Assembly: GCA_039881145.1 (NCBI GenBank) | Contig: JAYKKI010000004.1 | Span: 46,286,001 to 46,350,000, forward strand | DNA length: 64,000 bases | Reading direction: 5' to 3' | From: Druceiella hillmani | Lineage: Eukaryota; Arthropoda; Insecta; Lepidoptera; Hepialidae | Shown here: in pieces, positions 1-12,184 of the stretch | Numbering within the stretch: position 1 is the stretch's first letter | How the letters are laid out: each line of letters begins with the position of its first letter | Made by a program: the position numbers and the translations under genes | The notes under the pieces: generated by a model | Told to the model about the DNA's origin: nothing | The model's input: the letters and a program-made list of their open reading frames with translations, nothing else | The model's database searches: none

Positions 1-170
1 TCACTTGTGCTGCAAAGTACCACCCATAATACCAAGCATCCTGTCTGAGGTAATAAATAAAGAAAATACCAAGCATCCTGTCTGAGGTAATAATAATTAA
101 TAAATAATACCAAGCATCCTGTCTGAGGTAATAATAATTATGAGGTAATAAATAAAGAAATAAGTAAAAT
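1..170. repeat. Local amplification of a 28-40 bp RT-fragment segment
   Basis: The segment beginning ATACCAAGCATCCTGTCTG occurs three times within the first 135 bases (about 29, 66 and 106), each followed by TGAGGTAATAA-type sequence. A fourth copy lies in the reverse transcriptase fragment at about 281-299. Bases 1-48 are a near copy of 252-299. The units therefore seem to derive from the adjacent retrotransposon fragment by short tandem or template-switch duplication. The left edge may continue outside the window. Confidence 0.75.
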
Positions 171-171
171 A

Positions 172-366
172 GATTGGGATAACGAATTAAGGGAACTTTC
201 AACGGAACATACTGTGGCCAGATTTTATGACCTAATCTTCATTGTAATTGACTCACTTGTGCTGCAAAATACCACCCATAATACCAAGCATCCTGTCTGG
301 TTTACCCACGAACGCATACAACTTTCTAAATACAAGGAACGAACTTTCCTGGAACGGAAAAGTTAG
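172..366 (+). pseudogene. Non-LTR retrotransposon ORF2 fragment (endonuclease-RT linker)
   Basis: An open frame of 64 codons ends at TAG 364-366. Its product contains TVARFYDLIFIVIDSLV, then KHPVWFTHERIQLSKYKE. This matches the pattern of the linker between endonuclease and reverse transcriptase in Jockey/CR1-like non-LTR elements (FY..l...ID.., then yPxWF...l..l...K). No RT core follows in frame. It is not the same family as the intact element at 16-21 kb. I infer a 5'-truncated or rearranged dead copy. The homology rests on pattern recognition only. Confidence 0.5.
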
Positions 367-1085
367 GACAGCATTTGTGCCTATTTATTTTGACAATATA
401 CAAAAAAATTTTTTGTATTGAGTAATGAGAACATACAAAATAATTTTTAAAGCTCTTCCTTATCCTATTGGTGGTTGTATATTGTCGTAGCAAGTATTAC
501 TTAATAAATACAAATGTGATGCCTCTATCATAGATGTTCATTATCAGAGTTAATGATTATTTTCAACATCTGCCAAGGTAATTATGACTATCCGTCTTTA
601 CCGAGTCGGATAAAGATTCAAACTCCCAAACCAATACGTGGCTGGCTCTTATTTCATATCGATAAACACCGGTATCAAAGCACCGTTACGGCGGCTTTTG
701 ATACCGCCGTGCGACTTTTACAATACAGTGATGTTGTCACTTGGTAAGTTCCTTTATATCAGATGTGAACAGGCTCCGTGAAATTCGTGCACAGCGGATG
801 AAACAGTGATTTTACTTTTCATTTTATTTCATTCATTATTTGTCTAAATTAGTTAACTAAAGCGCATTATGTAGATAATTTATAATCCATAATTGCAGCT
901 TCATTTAATTGGTAAGTTAATTAGAAGTGTTTGCCGTATTCATTTTATGACTTATTCAATAAAAATATCGTTTTTATTATTTAAGTCAACAATGTCACAT
1001 TTATAATTGTATTTATTAGTTTATCTGATCTACCACTTCTGTTACTTAATGATGAAATTATTCTGTTTTTTTCTACTCTAAAAGA
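367..1085. other. Non-coding AT-rich spacer between RT fragments
   Basis: No gene is supported. It may hold decayed middle parts of the retrotransposon whose ends flank it, but no RT catalytic motif (YADD or similar) is readable. The 64-codon frame at 553-747 resembles nothing I recognise and is probably chance. Confidence 0.4.
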
Positions 1086-1540
1086 TTTAGGCCTTATGAT
1101 TGATCAATGTCTTAATTGGGAGCTCCATATTAATTATGTCAGTTGTCGCGTTTTCAGCAAATTACACTCTCTTAAACGTCTTGAATATTTCATTGCCCAT
1201 GAAAATAAATTTACATGTGTCAAACACTACTTTTGCCGCTAATAGACTACTATTTTCCATATTCTTTCACTATTCTATAATATCTTAAAAAACCCACAGT
1301 CCATCTTATCTTTCAACAAAATTCACAGCCCTTTCTAGCCATTGCCTGTGTCTCCGTTTTGACAAACTTCTCACGCTCCTTATCCCCAAACATTCTACTT
1401 CTACCTATGAGCATTCATTCGCTGTTCATGCTGCCAAATTATGGAATAAACTGAATTCTTACATCAGACTTTCACCGTCACTACTAGCTTTCAAAAGTCG
1501 CTTTGTGGGTTTATACCTATTCTTTTTTGTCTCTTTTTTG
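1086..1540 (+). pseudogene. Non-LTR retrotransposon ORF2 C-terminal fragment
   Basis: In one frame the DNA reads DLGLMIDQCLNWELHINYV followed by RVFSKLHSLKRL, the segment just after the RT palm in CR1/Jockey-type ORF2 proteins. Further on, in another frame, it reads YEHSFAVHAAKLWNKLNSY and IRLSPSLLAFKSRF, the typical C-terminal end (AA.LWN.LP..IR..psl..FK..). The two blocks are in different frames and stops intervene, so this is dead. Orientation and order agree with the linker fragment at 172-366, so both may come from one decayed copy. Confidence 0.65.
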
Positions 1541-3034
1541 GTTTCGATTATTTTATCTTTTACGTATTGTTACAACATATTGTTCATCAAAGTTTTTAAA
1601 TAAATGGATATTTCACAAATGTATTTATTTAGTCTTTTTCCTTTGTGGAAATGTCACAACACAAACTTATTTCGTGTTTAGTGTTCATAGAATATATCAA
1701 ATAGTTTGTTTTTTTTCCCTTTACATGAAATAAAATAAATATGACAGATAGACGGACACATTGCGATGCCACAAAAATGTTTTTGATTGTGAATTTTATC
1801 ATTGAAAGTTACATTAGTAACTTCATATTTATCTCTTTCCATAAGGCATATAATCCATAATACATATAATAAGCATTGCGTTCCTTAGAACGTATCGACT
1901 GTCGTACCCAAATTTCCAAATCCTAACTTCTTCAATGACTGCACCAGATTTAGTCTACCATTTTTCCCATTTGTACCAGTAGCACGAAATTACATAGCAA
2001 CGTTCTAGAAGATACTTACATACATTGAATTCAAATTACGAGGGAAATGGTTTTTTCAATAGCAGATAGTCAATAGCATCTTCATGTCACATTTTATTGA
2101 ATATCAAAGTTAACAAGGAAAATATTTTTCACATCTGTTTATGAGATTTCTAGCACTGTGGTTATTTACTTACTAGATTTTTAAAATAACATAATGAGTA
2201 ACCATTAAGCATGTAATATGTATATGGAGCAATATTGTCTAATAGTAAATAATTTTTTTGCAATTTAATCAATTTATGATTAAATTTAAAATGTTGGAAA
2301 GAAGAAAGAAAAAGAAGATTCTTGAATGAAATAGGATAGGAACAAAGGAAATAAAAAGATAAATCTGACTTGGGATCTTGACAAGAATATAAAGATAGCA
2401 CCAATAACGAATCATAAATTTGAAAGTCTCTCAAGTCGAACAGCTGTTCTAAAATGTATAAACAGTACACATCTCAAGCGACTAATAACCATAATAAACA
2501 GTTCAATAAAAGTGAAGTATAGTTTGGAAGAATACGAATTCATTAAAAAATATTAGAGAATATATTATTTTGGAGATTCGACGATCAGTGCATTTTATCT
2601 GAGACTGCCGTTTCCAAAAATATCTGTACCTGTCTTTTACTGATGCAGAAAAGGAGATAACAATGTTTATTATCAACAGTTTCCGTAACTCATTCATATT
2701 AATTTAAGTTCCATACCTTAATTATTTTTCAGAATTTTGAACATTTTAATAGTAAAGTTAGAGTGGGGGACACACTATTTAAAATTTTAGAAGTGTTAAT
2801 CTCACCACTATCAACTTACACTCGTATAAATAAAACAGATGTAAGAAAAAGTTATTATATTTTAGAACCTCTATATCAATTTTAAGACCTAACTAAGGAT
2901 ACCCCACACATTGATGTTCACTGTTTTTTTTTATCCCTCCGTTACATGTGTGGAGTGTCTAATATTTTCTTTAGAATTCAACTATTTCATATTATAGCGG
3001 TTAATAGAAGACACCTACCATCTAAATTCCATCT
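1541..3034. other. AT-rich non-coding DNA
   Basis: No supported gene, RNA or element. The minus-strand open frame at 2162-2470 is low-complexity and hydrophobic, as expected from translated AT-rich DNA. Confidence 0.5.
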
Positions 3035-3150
3035 ATGTAGTGCCAATAGTCTCCGAAATGCCTGACATACGGACAGTCCGACGAAGAAATGGACAGGACC
3101 AAATTATAAGGGTTCAGTTTTTGCCATTTGGACGAGGAACCCTAAAACCA
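3035..3150 (-). repeat. Dispersed GTCCGTC-type repeat, copy 1
   Basis: The minus strand begins TTAGGGTTCCTCGTCCAAATG, continues with GAACCCTTATAATTTGGTCC and ends in CGTCGGACTGTCCGTATGTC. This is the arrangement of a repeat widespread in insect genomes (AGGGTTCCGTACCC...GACCCTATTA...CTGTCCGTCCGTCTGTC), known best from Lepidoptera. A related plus-strand copy lies at 40452-40640. Confidence 0.5.
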
Positions 3151-5575
3151 TTATATATATAAAATTAGTTCCATACACCAAAAATTAATAATAAGGAAGC
3201 TATTTCAATATTGAACTATTTTACGAAATAAATAACTAAGATTTAATGTAACGAAAACTTTTGTATATCACACTGAAACAATCAGTTAGCAAAACTGTGT
3301 CTCGTGTAAGAATTCTGAATGACGTATTCGGCGATATATCAGTCACAATAAACCAATAACGAAAAATAAGGATAATAGAAAAACGAAATAGCTGACATAT
3401 TAACCAAATAAAGGATACAATAGCTACATCAACCGCGAATGAAATGTAACTTTGGCAGAAAAATATTTATTTGATTTGTATTTCACATTACGTTGAAATC
3501 GTTTCGATAGTTTTTATTTATTAACCTACGTCACTGAAAAAGTCAAGGGCAAATACGAATGACAAAATTGTTCATTCCTACCCTATTGTTCTTTTCAAAA
3601 ATGAAGTCAAAACGTATCGATAAATATCAATTGTATAGTGTAAGGGAATGTAAGAGAACATAAAATGCGCTATTTATTTTTTTGTTTATATGGAAAATTG
3701 TATATTGTATTTTTCAAATATTTTTTTTGTTTATACTAAACAATAATCAATATAAATAACAAGTGTGAAAGACGCACTAGATTGATTTGTTACATTTCTT
3801 TGACAAAGAGCAAGCTAAATTTACTTATTAAATGCTAGGTTTGCAACTAATAAATCTTTGCAAGTTTATTGATTATTAGTTCATGTGATAGCCAGAGATA
3901 ATATTTCTACTTTTCCCTAACACATGAAGTTGCTTTTTTATTTCAGTATGAGGGCATAAGAGCAGCACTACTAGATGACACAAATTTAACTTGAAATGTG
4001 TTTCAGTAAGATTTTTAAATTTTTCTATATTTCGTGCATGAGGTCCGCTGTATAGGGACTATTGAGGGAATCAAAATTTCCCACTTTAAATCGTTGGACA
4101 TGATACTTAGCTATATAACAGGAGAGTACTTTCATTCATCGTTCTGCAAATATTTCGTATGGCTTCGCTTGCTTTTTGTCTTTTCACCTGAACGGAATTC
4201 AATAATCAAGGGCACACAAAGTTATGTCGCCAATTTCTCATATTTTGCTTATTTTTTACGTCGAAAGTCAGTTGCTAATTGGACAAAAAAATCGAAAAGC
4301 ATACACCAAATATTTATACACTAAAAAAGTTTGGGAAAATCCCATAACATTCTATTTATATACTGAATTATGCGTCAGCTTTATTAGTTGCAAACTCTAG
4401 CATTTCATTGTGAAGAAAATAAATAAAAGTAGTTAAATGTGCATGATGATAATGATAATAAGGCATACTTATTAAATACATTTTACTACATAGTTAACAA
4501 ATATGCTTTCGAAACACTTTATATGAACATTTTTAATCATTTATTAATTTCAAGACATAAACCAGAAAAATTTGTATCAAAATATTTTAAAAGCAGTTTG
4601 ACTCAAAGCTAAATTCAAAAAACAAAAAGATAATGTATTTATACATTTCTTGGCAAAGCTCTAGGCTTTTCTGAGCCGTCTATATTTACATTTTAAAGCT
4701 ATGATATACTGTGGACTAATATACTTCTTTTGGCTATTGACTAAATGCTTTTTTTTATACAACGTTGTGTCTATGCAAGTTACGCCTTATAAGTACGTAC
4801 AAATTTTGAAATCAGTAAGTAAATAGAAAAATTATTGGACTGTAATAAATATGATTATAAACAAAACAATTAAACATCTTAAACTTAGTCATTTATTTCA
4901 TATGGAAAGAAACGTAAGTCACAAATAATTATTTAATGTTTAATTACTGTGTGTGCAATAATATTTATCAATATTTAATCAAAACCAAATATAAATCCAG
5001 TGGTATACTCATTCATAATCCTTCTCATGGTTATCATTAAAAATCGAAGTAATTTACTCTGATATATACAAGCGCTCTGAAGGTATCCAAACGAATCTAT
5101 TTTTAAAGCGACGACGATCAACTTACCCTACTCGATTTACCCTGCTTCGTCCCGTAAGTTGATATTCAAGGTACATGATATAAAAGCTTGTCGCGAGATT
5201 TACATATTTTACAAAAACATATTATTTTTTTCTTAGAATTGCTTATGTCAAGATAAAGTTACATATTGTATTATTATTTATCTACGTAGGTAAATTTTGC
5301 GACAAGCTTTTGTATATAAATTGTGTATTGTAATAAATTGATAGGTTTGATTTAATTTAAAGTTTAGTTTCTTTTTTTTAGAGAATTTAAATAAAAGCTT
5401 ATTTTTAAAAATGCTTTTTACAACCAATTAATTTAGTGTTTTTTAGTTATCGCTGGGCATATTTCTAAGTCTGTTCATTTAATTAAATGCGTCACTATAG
5501 CAAGGTCGTTTGCCTGTTAATTTAGAACAGTCTAGCTCTTGAATAAAAAGACCCTCCAGTGTAACTCTTTAAAAT
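3151..5575. other. AT-rich non-coding DNA
   Basis: No supported gene. The 96-codon frame at 4034-4324 shows no recognisable domain. No repeat was seen other than homopolymer-rich stretches. Confidence 0.5.
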
Positions 5576-6150
5576 TAGTATGGCGGCCATCTTGTTTTCA
5601 GCCAATTTCAATTGTTTTCTCCTCGAACCCTTTCATTTATTATCCATATCATGGGGGTTCATAAAAAAGCACAGTTCACCATCTTTAGGAGTCCACCATA
5701 TTGGATTTAGAGTAACGTCATTTTATTTATAGTATTCTTGTCAGAAAACCTTTTCATTTGATACACATACCATAGAAGTGCATAAAAAATAACTAGTCCC
5801 CCATCTTGGGCGGTCCGCCATATTAGATTTAGTGGCAATGCATGATTAGCTAAGTAATGTACTTAGCTAATCATGCATTTCCATCCAAACTAAACGTGTA
5901 TGCAACATTTCAGCTCAATCCATTGAAGATAACTGCTTTAAAATTCAGTTGCAAATTTTGCCCTGAATTATTATACAAACTGCTGAGTTATAACTCCTTA
6001 AAATTTGGATGGTGGATTCTTTACAATTCGTCCATCTTGTTTTCCGCTATTTTGAATGTTTCCCCTTGAACCCTTCGGTAGGGTGCATAATAAAACATAG
6101 TCCACCATCTTTGGGAGTCCGGCATATTGGATTTAGAGTGGTGTCCATCC
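5576..6150 (+). repeat. Dispersed repeat cluster with recurring 'CCATCTT...CGCCATATTGGATTTAG' modules
   Basis: The module (C)ACCATCTTnGGnGTCCnnCATATTGGATTTAGAGT occurs at about 5679-5715, 5800-5833 and 6106-6142. A linked module, GAACCCTTTCATTTATTATCC, recurs in diverged form. A piece reading CATTTCAGCTCAATCCATTG matches a motif common in insect interspersed repeats. The cluster looks like two or three diverged, partly tandem copies of one family. Any protein read through it (for example at 5857-6069) is probably a by-product. Confidence 0.6.
5837..5879. repeat. Perfect hairpin, 20-bp arms, 3-nt loop
   Basis: AATGCATGATTAGCTAAGTA at 5837-5856 is followed by ATG and then its exact reverse complement at 5860-5879. 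It lies inside the 5.6-6.1 kb repeat cluster. Confidence 0.95.
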
Positions 6151-8004
6151 GCCATAATCAAAGAAATAGATTTCAATAATTGATACAAAACGATGGAATA
6201 CTTATTGATTTTCTATTTTTAATAAGCTGTGAAATTGATCTTGAAAGATTACCAAAAAAAAAGACAATTGCCTTTATAAGAGAAGGGTCCAATATTCTAA
6301 GAACTGAATTCTGAAGCTTTTTCCTTCTAAGACCATAACAATAAATAAAATTATGATGACGTTTATAATTATTATCCGATACAACCATTGACTGTAAACT
6401 AACTCTTTATTTTACTTTCTGCATAATAAATAAAGGACAAAAAATTTATATTTTAAAAATAATTTAGGCAGAAACGAATCACAAATGAAAATATATAAAA
6501 ACTTAAAATTATTAAATGAATGAACCTGGTGTCTTAAAAATGAGAAATGAACTATTTTTGAACCAAATGTCATTGATCAAATGACTGGTCATTAAATCCA
6601 TTCCAAACCATCATAAATTACGTTACGTTTTAACGCAATAACTTTTAAAGAATTAAATGGCAAAATTGTCATAAACTAGAAAACACTTCAACACGTATGT
6701 GACTAAAAATATTTTTTTCAAGTTAACTTTAACTTGCATTTATATTTGAAGTATGAACTTCAAAAATGCTTTTTTATAAAAGGAATTTTACCTTTATAGA
6801 AAAAAAAGAAACTAAAGCCCGAAAAAATATTTCAATTTGACGGAACCTTCTACAGCATAGCTGTAAGATGATATTAAATATACACTTAGTAACATCAGCC
6901 ACCGAGGAATTTGGTGCTGAAGGAATTAATTATCTCGCCCGAGAAACCTTCAAAGGACATTAAAATAATAAGGGACTCCATCCATTTCCTTGTTTCCACA
7001 TTACCATGATTAAAATTACACGTTCGAAAGACAAAGAACATTTCACAAAATGAGTAGTAATTATTAAGCTTTTATAAAAGGTTAATTTTCTTTTAATAAT
7101 TGCAAAGGCTGATTGATTATTGTAATAACTCTTGGGCATAAAATACAAATATAGTAGAAAAATAATTGTGGGGCATCTTCATCACAAGCAATAAAATGTT
7201 TTAAAAATCGTTGTCTGTATATTAACCATACTTTGGTAAAAATTATCGCTACTGGCTATTTGACTGATAGGAAAGCTAAATAAAACGGTTTGAAGTAAAA
7301 ATTTAATCATTTTATTTATAAATTTGCTTTTTGAATGGGTATTAAATGGTTTTTTACATTATTTAAAAGCGTAATGAAACACTTAATGAAATTAAGAGCC
7401 TTCGTTATTATTGAAATTAATTAAGGTCAAAAAACGTCCTCCAATAATAGGTTATAATATATGGTTAGGAACCTAAATCAAACTTTTTTTTATCATTTCA
7501 CCGATCATTTCATTTTCAATTTTGGGAGAACCACATGTTAACATGCTTGGTTTTTCTCTCGATTTTGAATAAATTTATTTAGTTTAATTTAAAGTGTTAA
7601 ATCGCTTTTTGTGAATATAACTTTATGTACATAATTACGCATATGCTCACGTGTCTGAAGTATTAAATTTTATATATCATATTATAACGATAATAAAATA
7701 GTTAAATTCCTGGAGTTTTACACTGACGTCAGTTTGGAAACTGTCGACACATTTTAAACTTTGAGGAAAGTTCGATATTATTTGCCAAGGAATTTTGAAA
7801 TTTAAAATTTTATTTCCACGGGAAAAAAAAATTAAATCCAGTCATTTATTTAAAGACGAAAAAGACAAATTAATAAAATAATTTATATATTTGCTCTACT
7901 TTGATAAGATTTTAAAAACTCATAATTATAATTTCTCTTGAATTACTATATAAACCGATAATTTGAAAGTAATTACTTACTATTTTAGAAAGTACCTAAT
8001 CTAA
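6151..8004. other. AT-rich non-coding DNA
   Basis: No supported gene or element. The minus-strand frames at 6173-6388 and 6960-7148 show no domain signal. Confidence 0.5.
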
Positions 8005-8082
8005 AATAGTCAAATAGAATCGAAATATTTTAAGTACCTTCTATTTAAATAGTCAAATAGAATCGAAATATTTTAAGTACCT
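8005..8082 (+). repeat. Two direct copies of a 35-bp unit
   Basis: AATAGTCAAATAGAATCGAA followed by ATATTTTAAGTACCT occurs at 8005-8039 and again at 8048-8082, a period of 43 bp, without mismatch. Confidence 0.9.
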
Positions 8083-8096
8083 AATTAACTTCTACA

Positions 8097-8334
8097 GTTA
8101 TCGCTTTAAAGAGCTCCAGAAAACTTAAAAACAATTACATCAAATACAGAACGCCTCTCTAGTTACGAGAGGAAAAATATGCTTAAACCCCAAAATTTTG
8201 CCGTAAAATTGTTTAAGTAGTAGAAGTTATCGCTTTAAAGAGCTCCTGAAAAATTTAAAACAATTACATCAAATACATAACGCCTCTCTGGTTACCAGAG
8301 GAAAAATATGCTTAAACCCCAAAAATTTGCCGTA
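8097..8334 (+). repeat. Two direct copies of a ~109-bp unit, period 129 bp
   Basis: Copies at 8097-8206 and 8226-8334 both run from GTTATCGCTTTAAAGAGCTC through CAATTACATCAAATACA and CGCCTCTCT..TTAC to AAATATGCTTAAACCCC. They differ at a few positions. In the second copy CTCTGGTTACCAGAG is a perfect palindrome. In the first the same place reads CTCTAGTTACGAGAG, so one arm has drifted. Confidence 0.85.
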
Positions 8335-8398
8335 TATTTTTTACGGAAATCTATGTATTTTCTTTACGTAAATAAAAGCTCATAGTCATAATATTATT

Positions 8399-8615
8399 GT
8401 CCGTTCGTACGTCTGTCTGTCAAGCCCTTTTTCTCAGAAAGCTTGAAATATTAAATTAAAATTACCTACCTACGGTCCATAAATTGTTATAAAAATTTTA
8501 AAACAACAAAAGAAATGACCCTTTAAAACAAATTTCTTGTTACTTATACCGCCTTCAGAACTTCTAGGATACTTTCGATTGACCTAAAATCTTGAACGTC
8601 GACATAATGGAAAAT
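8399..8615 (+). repeat. Dispersed 'TGTCTGTC...TTTCTCAGAAA' repeat, copy A
   Basis: It runs from GTCCGTTCGTACGTCTGTCTG through TTTTTCTCAGAAAGCTTGAA to GACCTAAAATCTTGAACGTC. The last block is shared almost exactly with 61556-61580, and the first with 61270-61300. Both copies have the same order and similar spacing, so they belong to one interspersed family of roughly 200-350 bp. Looser relatives are seen near 35790, 36220 and 42075. No coding content. Confidence 0.6.
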
Positions 8616-8865
8616 CTTTTAGTAAAAGTGAAAAATAATTTAGGGATTTAAAAACTAATTTGGTTCAGTTTAGTTTCTCCATCGTTACTCCTAATTCCAT
8701 AACTATTCTAATATACTCATCTATTTATGTCCTCGGTGCTTGTGTCCTCTATACTCTTCAGATTCTGGCAGTTGGAACAGCACCACCAACCTAAATATTT
8801 GACGCCAATCTCGCGTCACCTCACTATTACCCTTACAGAACTCACATCAGAGGTATTGAAGTAAC

Positions 8866-9341
8866 TTAAAAACCTTGGAAACAACTAAATAATTATTGAC
8901 TACACATTGCTAAGAACCTATTTGGTGGTATAAAATTTAAAATAAGGAAGGGCACATCGACTACTAGGGCTTTGTATATGCGTCAATGCATATGAAATTT
9001 GATATCGGTTTCTGATGATCCCCAGTATTTTTAATTAACTGTTAATAAATATTTATGTTTTTTTCACTGCGTTAATATATTGCCGAGTATATATTTAACA
9101 GGCACGAGAAAATAACCTGATTTTTAAATAATACATACATCTCATCGCATTACTTCAATTATTTCGCATTAAATTACTTGCTAAACGTCGTTTTTTTTAA
9201 ATTTTTGATATAATTGAACCAAGAGTAAAGAAAATGGGCACACTACGCAATAAGTTGGGAACTCGTATCTCGCAAAAAAGATACTATGTCAAAAAATATA
9301 CCTAGATATTTTTATTACATTTGAAAAGGTCTCTACAATTT
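8866..9341 (+). repeat. Left inverted arm of the 3.3-kb foldback element
   Basis: It runs from AAAAACCTTGG to GAAAAGGTCTCTACAA. Landmarks shared with the right arm in reverse complement are CATTGCTAAG.ACCTATTTGG, CTGATGATCCCCAGTATTTT, AACAGGCACGAGAAAATAAC and AATGGGCACACTACGCAATA. Confidence 0.9.
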
Positions 9342-11364
9342 TAAAGCACGTCACTGCCCCACTTTCTTGTGAACTTGTGCACTTGTCAAATTAACTAATA
9401 TCTATGTTCGAATTACGCAGACTGCAAGTTGATATTTGTTCGTGTATGTTGTAAGTGAAACAATATTCCTCATTAAATTAGTGAAATAATGCTCCTAATT
9501 ATATCCGATAAATTTAATTGGGCGCCTATATATGTGACCAAAAGAAATTATGCTTTTGATTTGAAAATTGTCTGCCATGTTAAGGCGTGTCATTGTACCG
9601 ACATAGTTAAATAGATAATAGAAAAGTTTCTAAGTTGACTGATACGGAAAGTGATGACTGCTTGTGCTAGAGTTCAAAAATTAAGGATTTAATGGTGGAA
9701 TTATATTTCTTGCAAGGCGTCTAGTCGACGCTGTTATTGCTTGTATGTGGGTACTGCAATCTATATAAATATATCGTACGTTTAATTCAATACCTTGTTA
9801 TAGGAAAATGTTAAAATTTTACTCATTACTGCTATCTGATAAGGATTTACTTTTAAATTGATCAAGATCGTGAAGAAGATCACAATTTTGAAATTGGAAA
9901 TGTTAGGTTCTATTTTTCTGACGCCAAAAAATAAAGGGTATTTCGAGTTCAATGTTAAATTCTATTGACGTTTAAAATTTTAATTGTTTTTTCATCGTTA
10001 AAGTTTATTTAAAACGTCAGATACAAATTTAGATTTTTTTTAAATTTTGTTAATTTGTAATTTGAAGGCCTAATTATAATTTTAGCTTTAATTGAAGAAA
10101 AAGACGTAATGGGAAAGGTGACATAAAATTTATTTTAATTAATTGAGTATCCCAGCAAATAAAGCTATAGTATTTACACTAAAGTAAAAATAATTGTGCG
10201 ATAGAATTTAATCTTTATAATATAATTTATGACGACTTGAAATCATTTTTAGCACTCTTGTGACATTTTATTTTTTTGGCAAAATTTCACGTTTGGGTCG
10301 AATACACGAATGTTTGACCTTCTATATATGACAAAGAAATAAAATTTAGGAGCTTGTTAGTTGAAGGTAATTTCTAAAACAACCTAATCAATTTATAATA
10401 TTTACAATCCTGCGTTCGAACGTAGTTCAGTTTTGTACAATGAAGTTGCTGAAAAGGGAGTGGAAAAAGTCAGAGAAAAAGGCCCAGTAACAAAGAAAAA
10501 ACATGAAATTATTATTAAACATTTCGAAGTAATTTGAAAATATGAATGGTTTCGAAAAGCTGCTCTTTGTGGTATATATTGATTGGCGAGTTATATTCAA
10601 AATTACTGCTTTCGGGTGTAAACTAAAATAATTCTGCGGTTATGTCATCTATAAATTTACCCTTTGCCTACCAATACTTCACCTTTTCTCATTAAAACAT
10701 TCGACCGCTTCCAATTTGCACCCGCCCTATTGCCCGCCGCTGCTGTCAGTCACCATTGCAATCGCGGAGAGCATTGGCGGGCCGAGCTGCGGGTGTTGCC
10801 AAAACACATATTCCTGGTATCCTAATAATTCATGCCGATGTACCATTTGCTTTAAAACGGTTGTAGTTCCCAATGAAAGCATAATTTGCTGTCATTAATA
10901 AAGAAATCAAACCGATAATCTTTCAAAATATTTGTAAATATCATGCGGTTAAAATTCTTTCATCATTGGTAACTGTATTTTAAGTAGTCCAGAGTAATAA
11001 TTATAGAAAAACTAATTAAAAATAACAAGTATATTAAAAAAAAATTTAAATATAAAAAAAAAACAAGAATGGTCAAAAATTTAAAAAACATTTTCTTCTA
11101 AAAGCAAACAAAATCGCCGGCATAATCATTCATAATTATGTAATTAAGATAATCATGATGGAATTTTAGTTAATTTTACTTTAATAAAGTTGTAATTTGA
11201 TTTGAAGTCAGAGAAGTAAAGGGATAAGATAAGTTTTTAATCTGCTGTACCAGCCCTAGCCCTCAAGTCATAGTGATTTTACATTTAATATTTTAATTAA
11301 AGCGGTTTAAATAACAACAGAGACAGCAGCAGAGTACTGTGTTTATTTCTCACGAACCCCATAT

Positions 11365-12184
11365 AGGGTGTTGTTGTAGAGACCTTTTCAAATGTAATAA
11401 AAATATCTATGTATATTTTTTGACATAGTATCGTTTTTGCGAGATATGAGTTACCAACTTATTGCGTAGTGTGCCCATTTCCTTTACTCTTGGTTCAATT
11501 ATATCAAAAATTTAAAAAAAAACGACGTTTAGCAAGTAATTTAATGCGAAATAATTTAAGTAATGCGATATAGATGTATGTATTATTTAAAAATCGGGTT
11601 ATTTTCTCGTGCCTGTTAAATATATACTGGGCAATATATTAACGCAGTGAAAAAAACATAAATAATTATTAACAGTTAATTAAAAATACTGGGGATCATC
11701 AGAAACCTATATCAAATTTCATATGCATTGATGCATTTACAAATCCCTAGTAGTGCGAATTCAATTCGTATTGAATTATGCTGAATACTACTTAAAATAT
11801 TTGTGTTTGTAAAATATAATCTTAATATGTATTTTTGTGACATATAACCACACGTATTTCAGTTAAAAAACAAATTAATCTCATAATATAACTTGTTTAT
11901 TTGGTTCATTCTGCATTAACTTATGTTCTCATGTAATAGTAGATTTATTGAATTTTGGATATACCTGGGTACTTGTTTTTAAAATAGTATGACCTTAAGG
12001 AAGAAAGTATTTATATTGATATTGTGCCCAATATGTAGGTCTGAGTGCATGTAAGTAGATCATACGTCAAAAATGGCTGATTCTATTTTGTCGATGTGCC
12101 CTTCTTTATTTTAAATTTTATGTAACCAAATAGGTCCTTAGCAATGTGTAGTCAATAATTACTTAGCGGTTTCCAAGGTTTTTA
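11365..12184 (-). repeat. Right inverted arm, interrupted by a 337-bp block
   Basis: This is the reverse complement of the left arm over 11365-11753 and 12091-12184. Between CTAGTAG (ending 11753) and TCGATGTGCCC (starting 12091) lies sequence that the left arm lacks. Confidence 0.9.
11754..12090. other. 337-bp block present only in the right arm
   Basis: AT-rich, starting TGCGAATTCAATTCG and ending ATTCTATTTTG, with no ORF. It has no evident TIRs, poly(A) or target duplication, so it may be an insertion in the right arm or original sequence deleted from the left arm. Confidence 0.7.

Larger units (their letters stand above)
8866..12184. mobile_element. Foldback/TIR element with ~480-bp arms, non-autonomous
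   Basis: Two long inverted arms, about 95% identical by eye over their inner 370 bp, flank a ~2-kb core (9342-11364). The core has no long ORF. It contains a short GC-rich patch at about 10700-10800 and a 49-codon open stretch at 10388-10537 with a lysine-rich product that I do not recognise. The overall plan (long TIRs, no transposase) fits a non-autonomous DNA transposon or foldback element. Outer ends read AAAAACCTTGGAAA on the left and the inverse on the right. I could not define a clear target-site duplication, so the superfamily is unknown. The arms are too long to be a chance inversion, but a non-mobile inverted duplication cannot be excluded. Confidence 0.65.
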
